In this document: positions 1-12,553 of the stretch, in pieces
How the letters are laid out: every line of letters begins with the position of its first letter
Numbering within the stretch: the stretch's first letter is position 1
NCBI RefSeq assembly: GCF_000142905.1
Contig: NW_013657622.1
Span: 35,180-99,179, forward strand
Reading direction: 5' to 3'
Origin: Thecamonas trahens ATCC 50062
Taxonomy: Eukaryota; Apusozoa; Apusomonadida; Apusomonadidae
Length of the DNA: 64,000 nucleotides
Position numbers and translations under genes: made by a program
Notes under the pieces: generated by a model
What the model saw: only the letters and a program-made list of their open reading frames with translations
Told to the model about the DNA's origin: nothing
The model's database searches: none

Positions 1-3000
1 CTTGGACGCGTGCTTCGGGTCGTACACTCTCAGTACGTGTGTGTGCGAGCCCTTCTCAATGTACACCCTCACCTCGAGCTGGACAACCTCGCCGAGTTCT
101 TCGGAAAAGAACGAGACCGTCTCCGGCACTGCCTTGGTCTCGTCGATCTCGACCTTGAGGCCAATCGGCTTGTCGCCCGCCGCCTGGAACTGGACAAACA
201 GCTTCTTCTTGTCCGCATGCGGTGCGTCCCATCCGTACGCCGTGCTCGTCCACGGCTCCAGCTTGGCCACCACAGCCTGCTCCACATCACACTGCCAGTA
301 GTAGATCGGATGAACCGTGTCGTTGACAAGCTTGTACCGCGGCGCAGTCTGCGCCGCCTGTGGCCGCGACACCACCACATACACCACCGGATCGTCCACA
401 GAAATCTGCAGCCGGACCCGGTCCGCCACGCTCAGTACTTCAGAATGGCTCGCGTACACGTTGAGGTCAACCACACCAAAGCCGTCAACGGCAAACGCAG
501 ACGACCAGTTGGCGTACTGTTCCTCCGCACGCGCACGCGCCTCGCCCTCGCCCTGTACCAGCGGAAGGCCCACCGCAGGCGGCGCCTCGCCGATCCGCGA
601 CCGCCCTGTCAGCGCCGTCCCGCACTCGCTCAGCGCCTCGAGTCGGCCTTGTCCGACGACATCACTTCCTGCTGCTCGTCGCCATCGTCAGAGTCAAACC
701 ACTCTGACGAGTCGTCACTGCACGGCAGCTGCCTGCCCATGTCAAACGTGACCGACCGCTCGCGCCCGAGGAGCCCAAACTTGCTCTCGTCTGGGAAAGG
801 CGACTCTGCAGCCTGGACCGCGACCAGCCGTTCCTCGGCAGTCGGCCGTGGTGCGAGCAACTCGGCCGGCACACAGTCGGCGTCAAAGAACCCGAGCTGG
901 AGCTTGTCGGCGCCGCCGGCCGTCACAAAGTGGACTTGATGGTGCTCTCCGCCCTCCAGCCGGTGCGAGACTTCGGTCCCCACCTGCCGCCACAGCAGCG
1001 GCTCGTCGAGCCGGTTGACCAACACATACCGCGGTTCGATGACCACGACTGAAGTCCGCCCAAATGCCCCACTTGCCTTGTGGATCTTGATCCCAAGCTG
1101 CCACTCGCGCACGAGGTCCAGCTCGGCGAGCGCGGTCCGGTCGAGCACCTTAATCGCTCCGCTGTCGGCAATGTTGGCGAGCGAGACGCCGTTCGACCAC
1201 TCGGAGGTGTGGACCTTGATCGTCGCCTTGGACCGTGAGAGCTTTCGCTTCTCTGCGTACGAGAACAGGTACGGCGCCGCCACGGCAGAACCGTGGCCCT
1301 CGCCAGCATGAGTCCCCATCGTCGCGTGCGGTGCGTACTTGAGCGGAAGCCCGGTCCGGTTGACCATCCAGAACCGCGAGTAAATCTCAAGCGAGCCCAC
1401 GCCCGAGCCGGACGTCGAGCCAAAGGCGTAGAGGTTGAGCGGGCCGGTTCCTTGCCCGGCTTCGCCCGGCAGCTCCAGCACCGCGCCAAGCTCGCCCATC
1501 TCGGTGGCCAGCGACGCCTCACTCCGTTCGCTGCTGCCGTAGCCCGGCACAGCCACCGCAAGATCCATCTCACCATCGGGCCGTGCCCCGTACACAGGGA
1601 CTCGTCCGCCCGGAATGACGTTGCTCGCAAGCACTTCTTCGCCATCGCACCACACAGTGACGTGTGCAGAGTACGGAAGTAGATTTGTGACGTAGACTGG
1701 CGAAAGAAGCCGGACACGGACCGCTGGTAGCGGATGAATCGCCACAGACCCGTTGTGGTCGCGCACAGCCTCGATGTCCTTGGCCAGCACCGCATACGCA
1801 TGTCCGATCCGCGACAGTGCCTCCAGCCGGTCGCGCGGATCGTCGCGCACCGTCCGCTTCCAGTCGTCGCCAGCCTCGGACGGGACGACGCCGTGGGTCG
1901 CGTCGCGGACGTCAACCTCGTTGAGCGTCGCGTCGTCAGGGAACGCGTACAGCAGCGCGTTGCGATCGGACGCATGGTCCACCTGCAACCGCCGGTCGCC
2001 GCTCTTGCGCCCGGCGGCAAAGCTCAGCAGTAGCGAGTCGGTTCCACGCAGCCGCTGTCCGCGCCCCTCGCGTGCCAACCCTGCCAATGTCGCCGTGTCC
2101 TCGTTGGCCATTTCGGTAGCGTTGCGGTCGCCAGTCTCGGCCTTGGCCTTGGCCTTAGCCTTGGCCATCTTCCGCTTCGACTTGCTCTGGCCTCGCCGCA
2201 GAGGCAGGACGCCGCTTGTAGCACTCGCGGACGCCGCCCCAAACGCCACTCCCACTCCGGCGGACCACTGGAAGCCAATGCCGTCGATGGCAAGCGCCTG
2301 GCCGACCGGCCGGGTCTCAAACGCCCACGCCGGCGTCGGAACTAGCCACAGCGGCAGCGCTGTCCACCCGTTCGGCTGCACCGCTTCGGACGCAAAGGCA
2401 ACGGCGCCGTTGTTCAGCCCGCGGAACTGGATCGGGAGCTCGGTCTCGTTGACAACCAGGAACCGCGAGGAGAGGACCAGTAGGTGCGAGCCGTCACCCA
2501 TCGACTTGAGCTGTCCGCGGAGCGCAACCTCGTGCTCACGCCCGTCATGCTCCAGCACAGCGTCCAGGATCCATGTCCCGGCCGAGTCCAGCGAGATTGG
2601 GCTGAGCTTCGGCGCGCTCGGCGAGCCGAGCGCAACAACTAGCGTGTGCGTCTCATCAACCGACCGCTTGAGGTACCGCGGGTCGCGAGTCTGTGGGAAC
2701 TCGAGCGACGCGAGCTTGCCGGCCTCCAGCACCATCGGCTCGCCTTCGACAACAGTCTCGCCGGCAGACGTCGGCCAGCAGGTGACCGCCACGTCGGTGG
2801 CGTTGAGGATCCGGAACGGCGCCCAGTCCGGGTCGCTTGCCACTTGCTTCTCCGGCTCGGAGAGCGCAGCCATGACACCTTGCAGCCGCTCCACGTTGGC
2901 CAGCAGCTCAAGCGTGACGTTGAGGTTGAGGACAGAGGTCGGCTTGCGCGACGTCGAGAGCTGCTCACGCATGACAGACTCTTCCTGCGCCACGTCGTTG

Positions 3001-6000
3001 TCGAGCACAATCGAGCCGAGCACCAGCCCCTCGCTCAGCAACACGCCCTCGGCCTCGTCGTCGGCAGACTCGGACTCGAGCCGCAGCGAGTCGGATGAGA
3101 CAGAGACAGAGCCCATCGACGAGGTCGAGCATGTATACACCGAGAGCTCGTCCTCTTCCACCACTGCTCCAGGCGCCGCATGGCCCTCGTACTGCTCCGA
3201 CAGCGAGTAGCTCGCTGACGACGACAAGAGCTCCACAATCCGTGGCGTTGCGTGCGCATGCTGTTCCGAGCACGACGAAGACCAGCCAGACGACGCAACC
3301 GCGGGTCGCGCGGGCGGTGTCGCGGGGGTGACACTTCCAACCGGCCCATCCACCGTCCGACGCCGCTTGCGCCGGCGGCGCACCTTGCGCCTCGAGCCTC
3401 GTTCTGGCGCCAGGCTGACAGCCGAGCCGCCAGCCGAAGCGAGCGACGATCGCGACGGCGACTTGAACGTCTCGCCCGAGGCGGCTTTGTGCATTCGGCG
3501 CCGGTGGCGGTGGCGCCGGTGGTGCGGCCTCGTAGATGCGGGGTGTGACGGAGTAGCTGGATCATCACCATCGGGCTCGTGCCGCGGCACCACCTCGCCA
3601 GCAAACGGGTGGGTGTCGTGGATAGCCATGGGTTGGCCAAAGAGTGGCGGCTGAACCATCCGGCGCTGGCCGGAAGGCACCACGGTCTCCACCCGTGACT
3701 TGCGCTTCGAGCGGCGTGCGCGGGCCTGTGCGTTGGCCTTTTTGGCCGCCTTGTGGCGGCGAGCACGGTCCTTGCGCCGGCGGATGGCCTCGGCGTGGCG
3801 GGCGGCGCGCTCGCGGACACGCCTCTCGCGAGCCTCGCGGGCCTCGCGCTCGCGCCGATCGGCAGGTGTCTCTGTCGAGACGTCGTAAGCGGCAAAGCCT
3901 GCGCACTTGTTCTCAAACGCGTTAAACTCGTAGCCGATCGAGGCGTAGGCCGGCTCGAGGAGCGGCTCCCACGCCGCAAGCTTGTGGTTGTAGTTGCCGA
4001 GTGAGAGGTGGACGGCAACCTTGGCCGAGGCCCGGGTGGCAAACACGTCCGAGTACCGGACCGAGGCCGAGTCGAGCCGTAGCTCAAGCAGCGGGACCGC
4101 GCCGCGCTTGGCAACGTCAAAGAGAGTGGCCCGGAGGTCAATTAGGTCAACGAGGTAGTAGGAAATGTGCCTTGTCTCGCTCTCCTTGAGCTTGGCATAC
4201 TTGGCGTCGCCTTCATCGACCTCGGCTTCGGTCTCGGACGTTCGCACTGAGTCTGGCGGCCCGCGCGGCGAGCCAATCGGCAGCGAGTCCGACTGCGCTG
4301 CGCTTGGCCCTGACGCAGCCGCGCCGTCGTCCCCGGCGTCAGCCAGCGACGCGCCAGGCTCGACGAGCGCGCTCCGCGCAAAGTTCTCGAGGTCCGAGGT
4401 TGACGACGACGATGATGACGACGCCGACGAGAAGGACGATGAGGCCGAGAACGTCTCGGGATCGGTGACGGTGACGGTCGGCACTGGCGCGGCACGCGAG
4501 GCCTGAACCAACGTCAGGTCACGTTCCTTGTCGCCGGCCTTGAGCGCGGCGACGGCGGCCGGTGCCGCAGTGGCCAGCGCCTCGTCAGCGCTCGACGGCG
4601 CCGGCTGCTGCGGACCGCTCAAGCCGGCGACAATGCCCTGGACAAGGACAATGTCTGGATAGGCGAGGCGGAGCGCCGGCCGGTCGAGCGAGACGGCGAC
4701 CCGGGAGTCGGTGATGGGCAGGTGAGTCGGTGAGGCCGAGTACTTGACAAGCAGGTCGGTGGGGAGGAAGATGGCAACGGCATGCTGGGTCGGGCCCGAC
4801 ATGCGGGTGACAAAGGCCTCCAGGCCCGAGAGGGTGACGGCGACAGCGGTGGCCCATGCCCGGTCGACGGTGTACGACAGGTGCGTGTTGGCGAGGAGAA
4901 GGCCAAGCGCTGGTGACGCAGCGTCGGTTTCATGGCGAACAAGGTAGATGTTGAGATCGGAGAGAATGGCGGCAACCGTAAAGGACGGCGACTTGCGGAT
5001 GGCGTCGTTGGTGGTGGGCGGCGGGATGGCCGGCGGCGGCGGCGGAGGGGACTCGCCGTATGGCACGTCGGGCGCCGAGGCCCAAGCGCCGACAAAGGTG
5101 AGGGCGGCGACGGCGGCCGGGGTGATGTGCATGTCCGTGGCGTCGAGGGTGACGGTGGCGTGGGCGTCCCACGAGACGTCGACGAGGTAGTCGATGTCGA
5201 GGTGCCAGCGGCTTGGGTCGTCGATGACAGCTGCAGCCGGGCTGAGGATGGAGGAGAACTGCGAGAGGTCGGGGCTGGCTCTCCGGTTGACCCCATGGTT
5301 GACCAGGTCGAGGCGGCGGGCTGTGATCTTGTACGCCGTGTTGTACTCGTTGGTCACGGCCATGGCGAGGTTAAAGGACGAGAGGGCGAGGCCGACGTTG
5401 CCGGCGTCGGCGCCGGTCTTGCCGTCAAAGCCGTAGCCCGGAAGGAGGCGGAGGGCAAAGTTGTCCGAGACGACCGAGATCACGGTCGTGGTCCACTCGT
5501 CGTCGTCGACGGGCGACCAGTCGACCCGCGGCTCGACACGCCCAGTCCTTGTCTCACCGCCAAACTGGGCGAGGATGGTGGTGACCATGGCGTAGTAGGC
5601 CTGCGGGAGGACGAGCTCGAGCGAGGGTAGGACAACGCCCATCCGCATGTACGGCTCGTAGTGGCACTGAAAGTGGTTGATCATGTCGAGATTGATGTGG
5701 AGGGCAAAGGCTTCGGCCGGCACGTACCGCTGCTCAGAGTCGCGGAAGGTAAAGGTGGTGGCTGGCAGATCGATGTCATAGTGGGTGGCAAGCGCGCCGG
5801 GTGGCGGGGCAGCGACAACCGAAAAGTCAGTCGAGTAGAGGTCGATGGCCCGCGACGAGTTGTCGTCGGCGTGGAGCTCGAGCTTGAGTGAGAGGGCGCG
5901 GACCGCCATGTAGCCCTTGTTGGCAAAGCCTGCCCGGGCGTCAGCGGCGAGGATCGGCTCCATCTCCTCGCGGGAGGCCGCGTACGGCGCCACATACTCT

Positions 6001-8606
6001 TCTTCAAAGGCGATGGCCGAGAGGCAGAACATGAGCTCGCGGTACTTTGTGCCCGGCAAGTGGCCGACGACGTGCGGGAGCGCAACGTCGAGTCGCGAGC
6101 CGTACCGCATGGTCAGCTGTGGGAGCAGGAGCGAGGCCGAGGTGACTGAGAGCTCAAACGGATCGATGATGCGGAAGGCCGAGGTCGCGGTCTCCGCGTC
6201 TTTGGACGCGTAGTCGATGAGGTAGACAGAAAGCGAGGCAATGCGAATGTCTGTCGGTGAGTACACGACGCTGTCCGGGAGCTCGGCGAGTGAGGCCGGT
6301 GGCTCCAGGTGTGGCAGTCCGCGGTGGATGGCGATGTTGAGGCTCTCGATGTCAAAGACCATGCGGAGACCGTGCTTGACCGTGGCGACATGCGGGAGAA
6401 TGACCGAGATGCCGTCGAGGGTGACGTCGACATCGAGGTCGGTCATCTCGTTGAGCGCGTCGACAGCCAGCTGGGGAGTGAGCGGCAGCTCGCGAGCAAA
6501 GCCCGGTGGGAGGAGCGATGATGGAAGAGTCTCGTCCGGCCCAGCTGTGGCCTTGAGAACTGCCGAGACCTTGTCGAGGAGCACCTTGTTGTAGACAAAC
6601 GAGAGCGGGCGGAGCGCGCCAGAGATGGATGTTCCTGCCCGAGCGTCGTCGACGGCTGGGCGTGAGACGATGGTGAGCGCAAGGACCGGGGCGACGGTGG
6701 AGGAGCGCGCGGCGGCAGCGAGGGCGGCGGCGGCAGGTGCGCGCTCGACGGCGTACGAGGCAACCACGCCTAGCGACGATGCGTGGGCCATGCCTGCTGT
6801 TGCTGTGGCTTGCTCCTCGGGTGTGAGCGGGTGTGCGCCCGGAACAAGGGCCGGCTCCGAAAGGTTAGTGTCGCGCCGGCGAGGCGCAGAAGGCGTTGCG
6901 TCGGCAACATCGTCCGGCGTGCGGAGGTCAAAGGCCTCGGCCAGCAGCTGGGCGTGGGTCATGTGCTTGGGCATGTGCGACTCGGTGAGAATGTTGACGT
7001 ACGAGCCAGTTGGGTCGTACAAATCGCGGAGGTGGAGTGAGCCAAGACGGACCGCGGTCTTGGTCGGGGCATAGCCGACCGAGAGACTCGAGAGGGTGAG
7101 GAGGACAAGGTCGGACATGTGCAGCTGCGAGCGGATGCGAAGGGTGAGGCAGCTGACGGTGACAGTTGCAAGCTCGGAAGCTGGAGGCAGCGGCGGCGAT
7201 GGCGGGCTGGGCGAGGTCGGCTTGCCGAGCACGAGGTAGAGGAGGCCGACGACAACGGTCTGCACCATCCGGGAGAGCGCCGACGGCGGCGACGGCGGAG
7301 GCGGTGGCGGAGGCGGTGGAGCGGCGGCGGCGACGATGCGGGCGAGCGACGTGATGCGGGCGGCGAGTGAAGGAGTCGGCATGCCGGACTTGGAGAGATA
7401 CCGCCTGCCGTACGGGGTGGCTACCAGCGATGCGAGCGCCGGCGAGTAGCCGTCGGCAGTAGAGTCGGTGGCCAAGACGAAGTCAGGCGGTGGGCCGTCG
7501 CCGCGGCAGTAGGCCCGGGTTCGGGCCTCGTAGATGGCACCTGCGGTGGCCGAGAGCTTGCGCAGCTCGTCGAGCTCGCCGGCGACCGCGAGAGCGGCGG
7601 CAGTGGCCGCGAGCGGCGGCTGTTCGCCGAGCATTTGCGTCCGTGCCGCGCGGATGTCGGAGAGAACGGCCATGGCGGCGTAGCGGAACCACTCAAGAGG
7701 CTGCTGTGACGGCGGGCTGGAAGGTCGGAAGGCGCGCCAGCGGATGAGAGCGGCGCGGCGGGAAAAGAGGTTGCTGAGCGAGCCGAGAGCGGCGACCTGG
7801 GCCGATGATATGGTGATCGGCACGGCTGGAACGCTCACCGAGACGGTGGGACGGTGAGCACCAGCCGGGCCAGGCACTGTGACGCAAATTGAAGCGTCGA
7901 TGTTGTACACGATGGGCTGGGAGGAGATCTCAGCTGCGTCGTCGTCTGCGGCAGCAGCAAAGAAAGCCACGGCATCCTTGAGCTTTGCATTTGCGATGCG
8001 AGTCTTGGGCTCAGGCTCAAGATACAGAGTGAGCGCACGAAGAACAACCAACTTTGTCAGCGGAGAGAGCTGAGAAAGAACAGCAGCCTTGAGGGCCAAC
8101 TCCTCCAGCTCGAGACCCATGACGGTCTTGTCCGTCTCGAGGCGAAGATGAACGTTGCCAACGGAGAGACGTGCATGCAGGAGGAGAGACATAGCCAGAG
8201 AGGTAAAGTAGGTAGAGATCGGAGACGATGGCGATGTGGTAGAGGAGGTAGTCGTGGCGGTGGTGGCGGTGGCGGCGGTGGCGGCGGCGGTGGCTGCGGT
8301 GGCTGCGGTGGTGGGCGGAGGTGCCTCTGCGAGGACGAGATGCAAGCCCCAAAGAGAAAGGGAGCAGTTTGCGGAAGCAATGTTCCACCAAGGGAAGGAG
8401 AGTTCCAAAGAATGAATATGACCATGATGTATGGTCATGGGTAGAGATGAAGGAAGTAGTCCATGGCCGTTGCCTGGTTGGAGGACAAGGTCGGTGATGG
8501 CCACCCGGCCATGCCAGAGAGAGACTTGTACTCTGCCTACAGAAGCAATAATGGATGAGAGTACATGCGTAAGCACCCAATGCAGACATGCTGACAGTAC
8601 TTCCAT
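1..8606 (-). CDS. VPS13-like bridge-type lipid transfer protein, 3' end beyond window
   Basis: VPS13-family proteins are rod-like lipid conduits at membrane contact sites. The N-terminus, from MEVLSACLHWVLT, has the chorein-type pattern (hydrophobic start, VSLWHGRVAITDLVLQPG, then paired strands). A long beta-rich middle follows. From about residue 1900 there are repeated blocks such as APFRILNATDVAVTCW and FLVVNETELPIQFRG, typical of the VPS13 adaptor-binding/SHR-BD region. I start at the Met at 8606, four codons inside the longest frame, because it aligns with the usual chorein start. The main frame stops at 630, but family-like coding (PRYKLVNDTVHPIYYW, KKKLFVQF) continues in another frame to base 1, so there is a frame break between 630 and 688. 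The visible part is about 2870 residues; the family usually exceeds 3000. Unusual: a strongly basic Arg/Lys/Ala-rich insert with NLS-like runs at about 3300-3870. Family sure; the orthologue subtype cannot be named. Confidence 0.85.
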
Positions 8607-8685
8607 CCTTCGAACCACCTTGGCCCGTGTGGCGTCGTGTGTGAGTAATGATAGCCCCCCCGGGTCGTCCGCCTAGAGGACGTTG

Positions 8686-8935
8686 GGGGTGGGGGGAGGG
8701 GAGGAGAGGGGATCGTGATCGTGATCGATCGCAATGTTTTTGTTGCGCGCGCGCACGTGGGGGAGGATATTTTTGTAGAGGTGATGGGGGGGGGGGCAGG
8801 GGGGGAGGGGGGGGATGGCGGAGGAGAGGGGAGGGAGGAGGAGGATGGGGGGGGGGGGGTGAGGACCGGGAGGGAAGGGGGGGAGGAAGAGAGAGAGAGG
8901 GGGGAGGGTGAGGGGATGAGATCGATAGGAGTGTG
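8686..8935. repeat. G/purine-rich low-complexity tract
   Basis: Almost uninterrupted G runs with A on the + strand, including runs of ten or more G. On the coding strand of the VPS13-like gene this is a C-rich pyrimidine tract ending about 80 bp before its start codon. It could form G-quadruplex structures. Confidence 0.8.
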
Positions 8936-9123
8936 GGTTGGGGTTGAGAGAGCAGAGGCATATCGGCAAGGAGGGTCGAGGTTGTGAGGTGTATCCATGA
9001 CAGAAGAGAGTGTGGATGGTTGGCGGGGGCTCGGCATAGGTAAGATGAGCAGGACTATGAAAGGCATGGTGCGATGGTCCGGCCAAGGTGTGGTAAGGTG
9101 CAAACTGTGGGTCGCCCCAACAA

Positions 9124-9149
9124 CTCGCGCCAAACGAGTTTGGCGCGAG
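9124..9149. promoter_or_regulatory. Perfect inverted repeat with paired E2F-like half sites
   Basis: Two 11-bp arms, CTCGCGCCAAA and TTTGGCGCGAG, flank a 4-base loop CGAG. Each arm contains TTTGGCGC or its complement, which matches the E2F/DP consensus TTTSSCGC. It lies about 520 bp upstream of the VPS13-like start and 1.2 kb upstream of the kinesin start. Regulatory function is inference. Confidence 0.4.
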
Positions 9150-9884
9150 CAAAGCGCCGCAGAAGAGGCGTCAAGGTGAGCCAGAAAGTGGACAGCTCGA
9201 CAGCGTACAAGTAAAAGCAGCGTAGATTGTGGCGCAAAGGAGAGGCTCTTTATCCCGGCCAACGTTGAGCTGCATCACTTACCGCTCACCCCCATCGCCA
9301 CCCGCCAACCCAAAAAAAACGAATACCGGCCGCAGACAAAAACGCCTGGCCTGACCCGGCCAAACTCCGCAGATCCGGGTGGTGGAGAGGCCACGGCAGC
9401 AGACAAGTAAAACAGTCACACAGAATGCACATAGTATGTTTGACAATGGGAAGGAGAAGCACATCGTCCCGTCCAGTGCTGAGCTGAGCTACCCACCCGC
9501 AGGCTCTCCCCTGGTTGCCAACACACCAAAAAAAAAACGCAATCCATCCGTTGCCCCCCGCCCCCCCCCCTCCTCACCAAAACCAGCCAAACTCCACAGA
9601 ACCGAGTGGCAAACAGCGTCAGGCGGGACAGGGCCAGTCGAGCACGTTGCAACACCTCACACACCCACGAGGAGAGAACACACAGGGAAAGTACACACCA
9701 CGTAGAACGCTGTACTACCTCTCACCCGTTCGCATACTAGTCGTTGTAGTTGTCATTGTCTGCGTCTCTCTGTCTGCAATCCCTTCTCCTCCCTCCCCCC
9801 CCCTCCCTACCTCCCCCGTCCCTAGACTCTGTCGCTTGTTCATTGCGGCTGTCAGTCACTCTCCCTCGGCAAAGCCATCGCTCT

Positions 9885-9887
9885 CGC

Positions 9888-9921
<34 letters not shown>

Positions 9922-9950
9922 AATTGCTCTCTCAATCTCTGTCATTCTCT
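9885..9950 (+). repeat. CT/CTCG microsatellite
   Basis: Tandem CTCG followed by CT dinucleotides within a longer pyrimidine-rich stretch upstream of the kinesin gene. Confidence 0.8.
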
Positions 9951-10139
9951 GTCATTTTGTGTGATTAATCGTATATTACTTCATTGTCATCATCGTTGTC
10001 TCTCTGATCTTCTTCTCTCAAACTGGTTCTGCTCGTTGCTCCTTCTTCTGTTCTGTGGTGCTCTTTGGTCTGCTTGCTCACCTCGGGACGCAACTTGCTC
10101 TGTCTCTGGTATTGTGATAATTTGTTGAGTGTAATTGTC

Positions 10140-10285
10140 AAGTGACCGCTCAACTGGTACTCATTGATTGATCGTATTGTTGTACCTAGATTAATCGTAC
10201 CGTACCACCGAACAATCGTATCGTATCGTACCATCGAGCAATCGTACTGCACCACCAAACAACGCGCCCGAACAATCGTACATAT
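10140..10285 (+). repeat. TCGTA-rich degenerate repeat upstream of kinesin
   Basis: Several copies of AATCGTA or TCGTACC-like strings at irregular spacing, including one TAATCGT at 10192-10198. The same heptamer is found in other intergenic repeats of this window, so this may be a cluster of regulatory sites rather than a neutral satellite. Confidence 0.5.
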
Positions 10286-10370
10286 AGTTTGTTCGCATCG
10301 TCGTTCATACTCTTCATTTTGTGCTGTAAGGCGCAGCGGTTGATCGAGACGAACTCTTCGGCCATTCATC

Positions 10371-12553
10371 ATGTCGTCAAGTGGAGCCAAGATAACGGTG
10401 GCACTGCGGATGCGGCCGTTCTCGTCGCGTGAGGCAGACGAGGGCGCCGAGCAGGTGGTCCACATGACTGGCGCACCAAGCGTCAACTCGCCACAGCACA
10501 CAACATGCACGCTGACGGATCCCGATTCGGGCGATATTCGCAAGTATGTGTTTGATGCGTGTTTTGACTCAACCAACCCGGCTGGGAGCCATAATGCCGG
10601 GCAGCAGGATGTGTATGTCGTGCTGGGTGCGCCGCTGGTACTTGCGGCGCTGTCGGGCGTCAACGGGTGCCTGTTTGCGTACGGACAGACCGGCGCCGGC
10701 AAGACGTACTCGATGATGGGCGTCGAGTCTGCACCCGGTGTGGTGCCGCTGCTGCTCGACGCGCTGTTTGCAGCGCTGGACCGCAACGCCAATCCCGTTG
10801 TTGTCGCCTCGTACTTGGAAATCTACAACGAGGAGCTGATGGATCTGCTGCAGCCGCGGTCGGGTGGGCCGCTTGCGGTGCGCGAGCATCCTGCGCGCGG
10901 GGTGTTTGTGCAGGGCCTGGCGCGAGTCGGGGTGACGAGCGCGGCTGACGCGGGCCGGCTGCTGAGCGAGGGCTCCAAGATGCGATCGGTGGCTGCAACG
11001 GCGATGAACGCGTCGTCGTCGCGGTCGCACGCGGTGTTTATGCTCGACGTCTCTGTCGATCACCCGGCGTCGGGCCAGCGGGTCAACGCCAAGCTAAATC
11101 TCGTCGATCTGGCCGGCTCGGAGCGACAAGCCAAGACCGGGACCACGGGCGCGCGGTTCAAGGAAGCGGTCGCCATCAACTCGTCGCTCTCTGCGCTGGG
11201 CAACGTTATTTCGGCCCTCTCCAAGGCAGCGGCCAAGGGCAGCAAGCCGAAGCACGTGGCATACCGCAACTCGGTCCTCACCCGCCTCTTGCAGCAGTCG
11301 CTGGGCGGCAATTCGCGGACGGCCATGCTTGCCGCCGTCTCGCCGGCCCACACCAACTTTGAGGAGACGCTCTCGACCATGCGGTTCGCCAAGCGCGTCC
11401 GCGCCATCTCCACCAAGCCAGTGGTCAACGCCGTCGACACTGGAGCCACGGTTGCGGAGCTGCAGGCCGAGATTGCTCGGTTGAAGGCGTTGCTGGCCGG
11501 CGGCGGCGGCGATGGTGGCGGCGGCAACGACGACAGTGGCGGCGGCGACGACGACGCAGCGGCGCAGCTGGCGGCCGCTGAATCCATCATTGCCGAGCTG
11601 ACTGCGGACGTGGCGACCCGCGAGGCGCAAGCAGCGGCACTGGCGGCGGAGCGCAAGGCCGTCCTCGACGACGCCGGCATCTCTGTGGTCGAGCTCGGCC
11701 AGCTGAGCGGCGCCGGCAACGCGTCGATGCTAGTCAACATGGCGGCCGACGCGGCCGACTCGGCCAATCTGGTGTGGGTCCTGGACCCTGCGCGCGGGCC
11801 CGAGTTTACGCTCGGGCACGCGCACGGGTGCTCGCTGGTGGTGCATGGGCCGGCGATGCAGGCAGCACATGCGCGGCTGGTGGTGAGCGGCGAGGGCGTG
11901 ACGCTCGAGCCGCTGCACGCCTCAGCGCGGACATTTGTCAACGGCCTGGCCGTGCCGCCGAACGAGCCGCGTGTGCTCGAGCATGGGGCGCGGATATTCC
12001 TCGGAACCAACACGCTGCTGCGGTTTGTGGACGGCGAAGCTGGACCAGCCTCGCTCCCGCCGCTAGACTGGAAGGTGGCGCTGGAGGAGGTGGCGATGGC
12101 ATCGGGCCTTGCTGTCCCTCGCGCGTCGGCCGGCTCAAAATGCCCGCCGCTCACCGCAGTCGGCAAGGTGGCGCTTGTTGTCGAGCTCCACGCGGTCCGC
12201 GGCCTGCCGAAAGCCGACGTCGTGAGCCGGTCGGCCGACCCGTATGCGGTGCTTACGCTCGAGCCGGGCGGCCTCCGGTCGCAGACCGAGACGCTTGTGC
12301 GGACGCGCGATCCCGAGTTCAACCACTCGGTCTGCTGGCCGGGCCCATTTGTCGATGGCGAGACTGTGCTACGTGTGGTGGTGTGGGACGCCGACAAGCT
12401 CTCGACCGATGACTACCTCGGAGAGGTCGAAGTCCGACTGGCAGACCACCCGCTTCTCTTCTCCGAGCCGCTCGGCCTCTCCCGCCTCTCCCTCCCTTGC
12501 TTGGCTGCGACGATGCCGAGCCCAAAGCCATTCTCTCGCTTCGGTTCCTGTAA
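10371..12553 (+). CDS. Kinesin-3-like motor with FHA and C2 domains
   Basis: N-terminal kinesin motor, about residues 5-355: P-loop AYGQTGAGKTYSMMG near residue 103, switch I NASSSRSH near 212, switch II LVDLAGSERQ near 244. A short coiled coil interrupted by a Gly/Asp-rich linker follows, then an FHA domain (about 465-560) and a C2 domain (about 600-720, with KVALVVELHAVRGLPKADVV and DPYAVLTL). Motor followed by FHA is the kinesin-3 signature, indicating plus-end-directed cargo transport on microtubules. In the first frame the reading runs on past the C2 domain into the next gene. From about 12496 the frame displaced as if one base were missing reads CDDAEPKAILSLRFL and then TAA at 12551-12553, a natural C2 ending, so I end the gene there and infer a frame break in a C run near 12494. 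The predicted product, about 728 residues, is short for kinesin-3 and lacks a long stalk. Confidence 0.85.

Larger units (their letters stand above)
8619..10370. promoter_or_regulatory. Divergent intergenic region between VPS13-like and kinesin genes
   Basis: About 1.75 kb without a convincing gene. It holds, in order: a G/purine-rich tract (8686-8935), a perfect GC-rich hairpin (9124-9149), a degenerate direct duplication (about 9245-9390 against 9470-9615), a pyrimidine tract with a CT microsatellite (9780-9950), and a TCGTA-rich stretch with several AATCGTA copies (10140-10285) about 90-230 bp before the kinesin start. Short open frames here have poor codon bias and no recognisable domains. 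It probably contains both promoters and 5' leaders. Splice-donor-like GTAAGT and GTATGT strings occur, so untranslated exons cannot be excluded. Confidence 0.6.
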
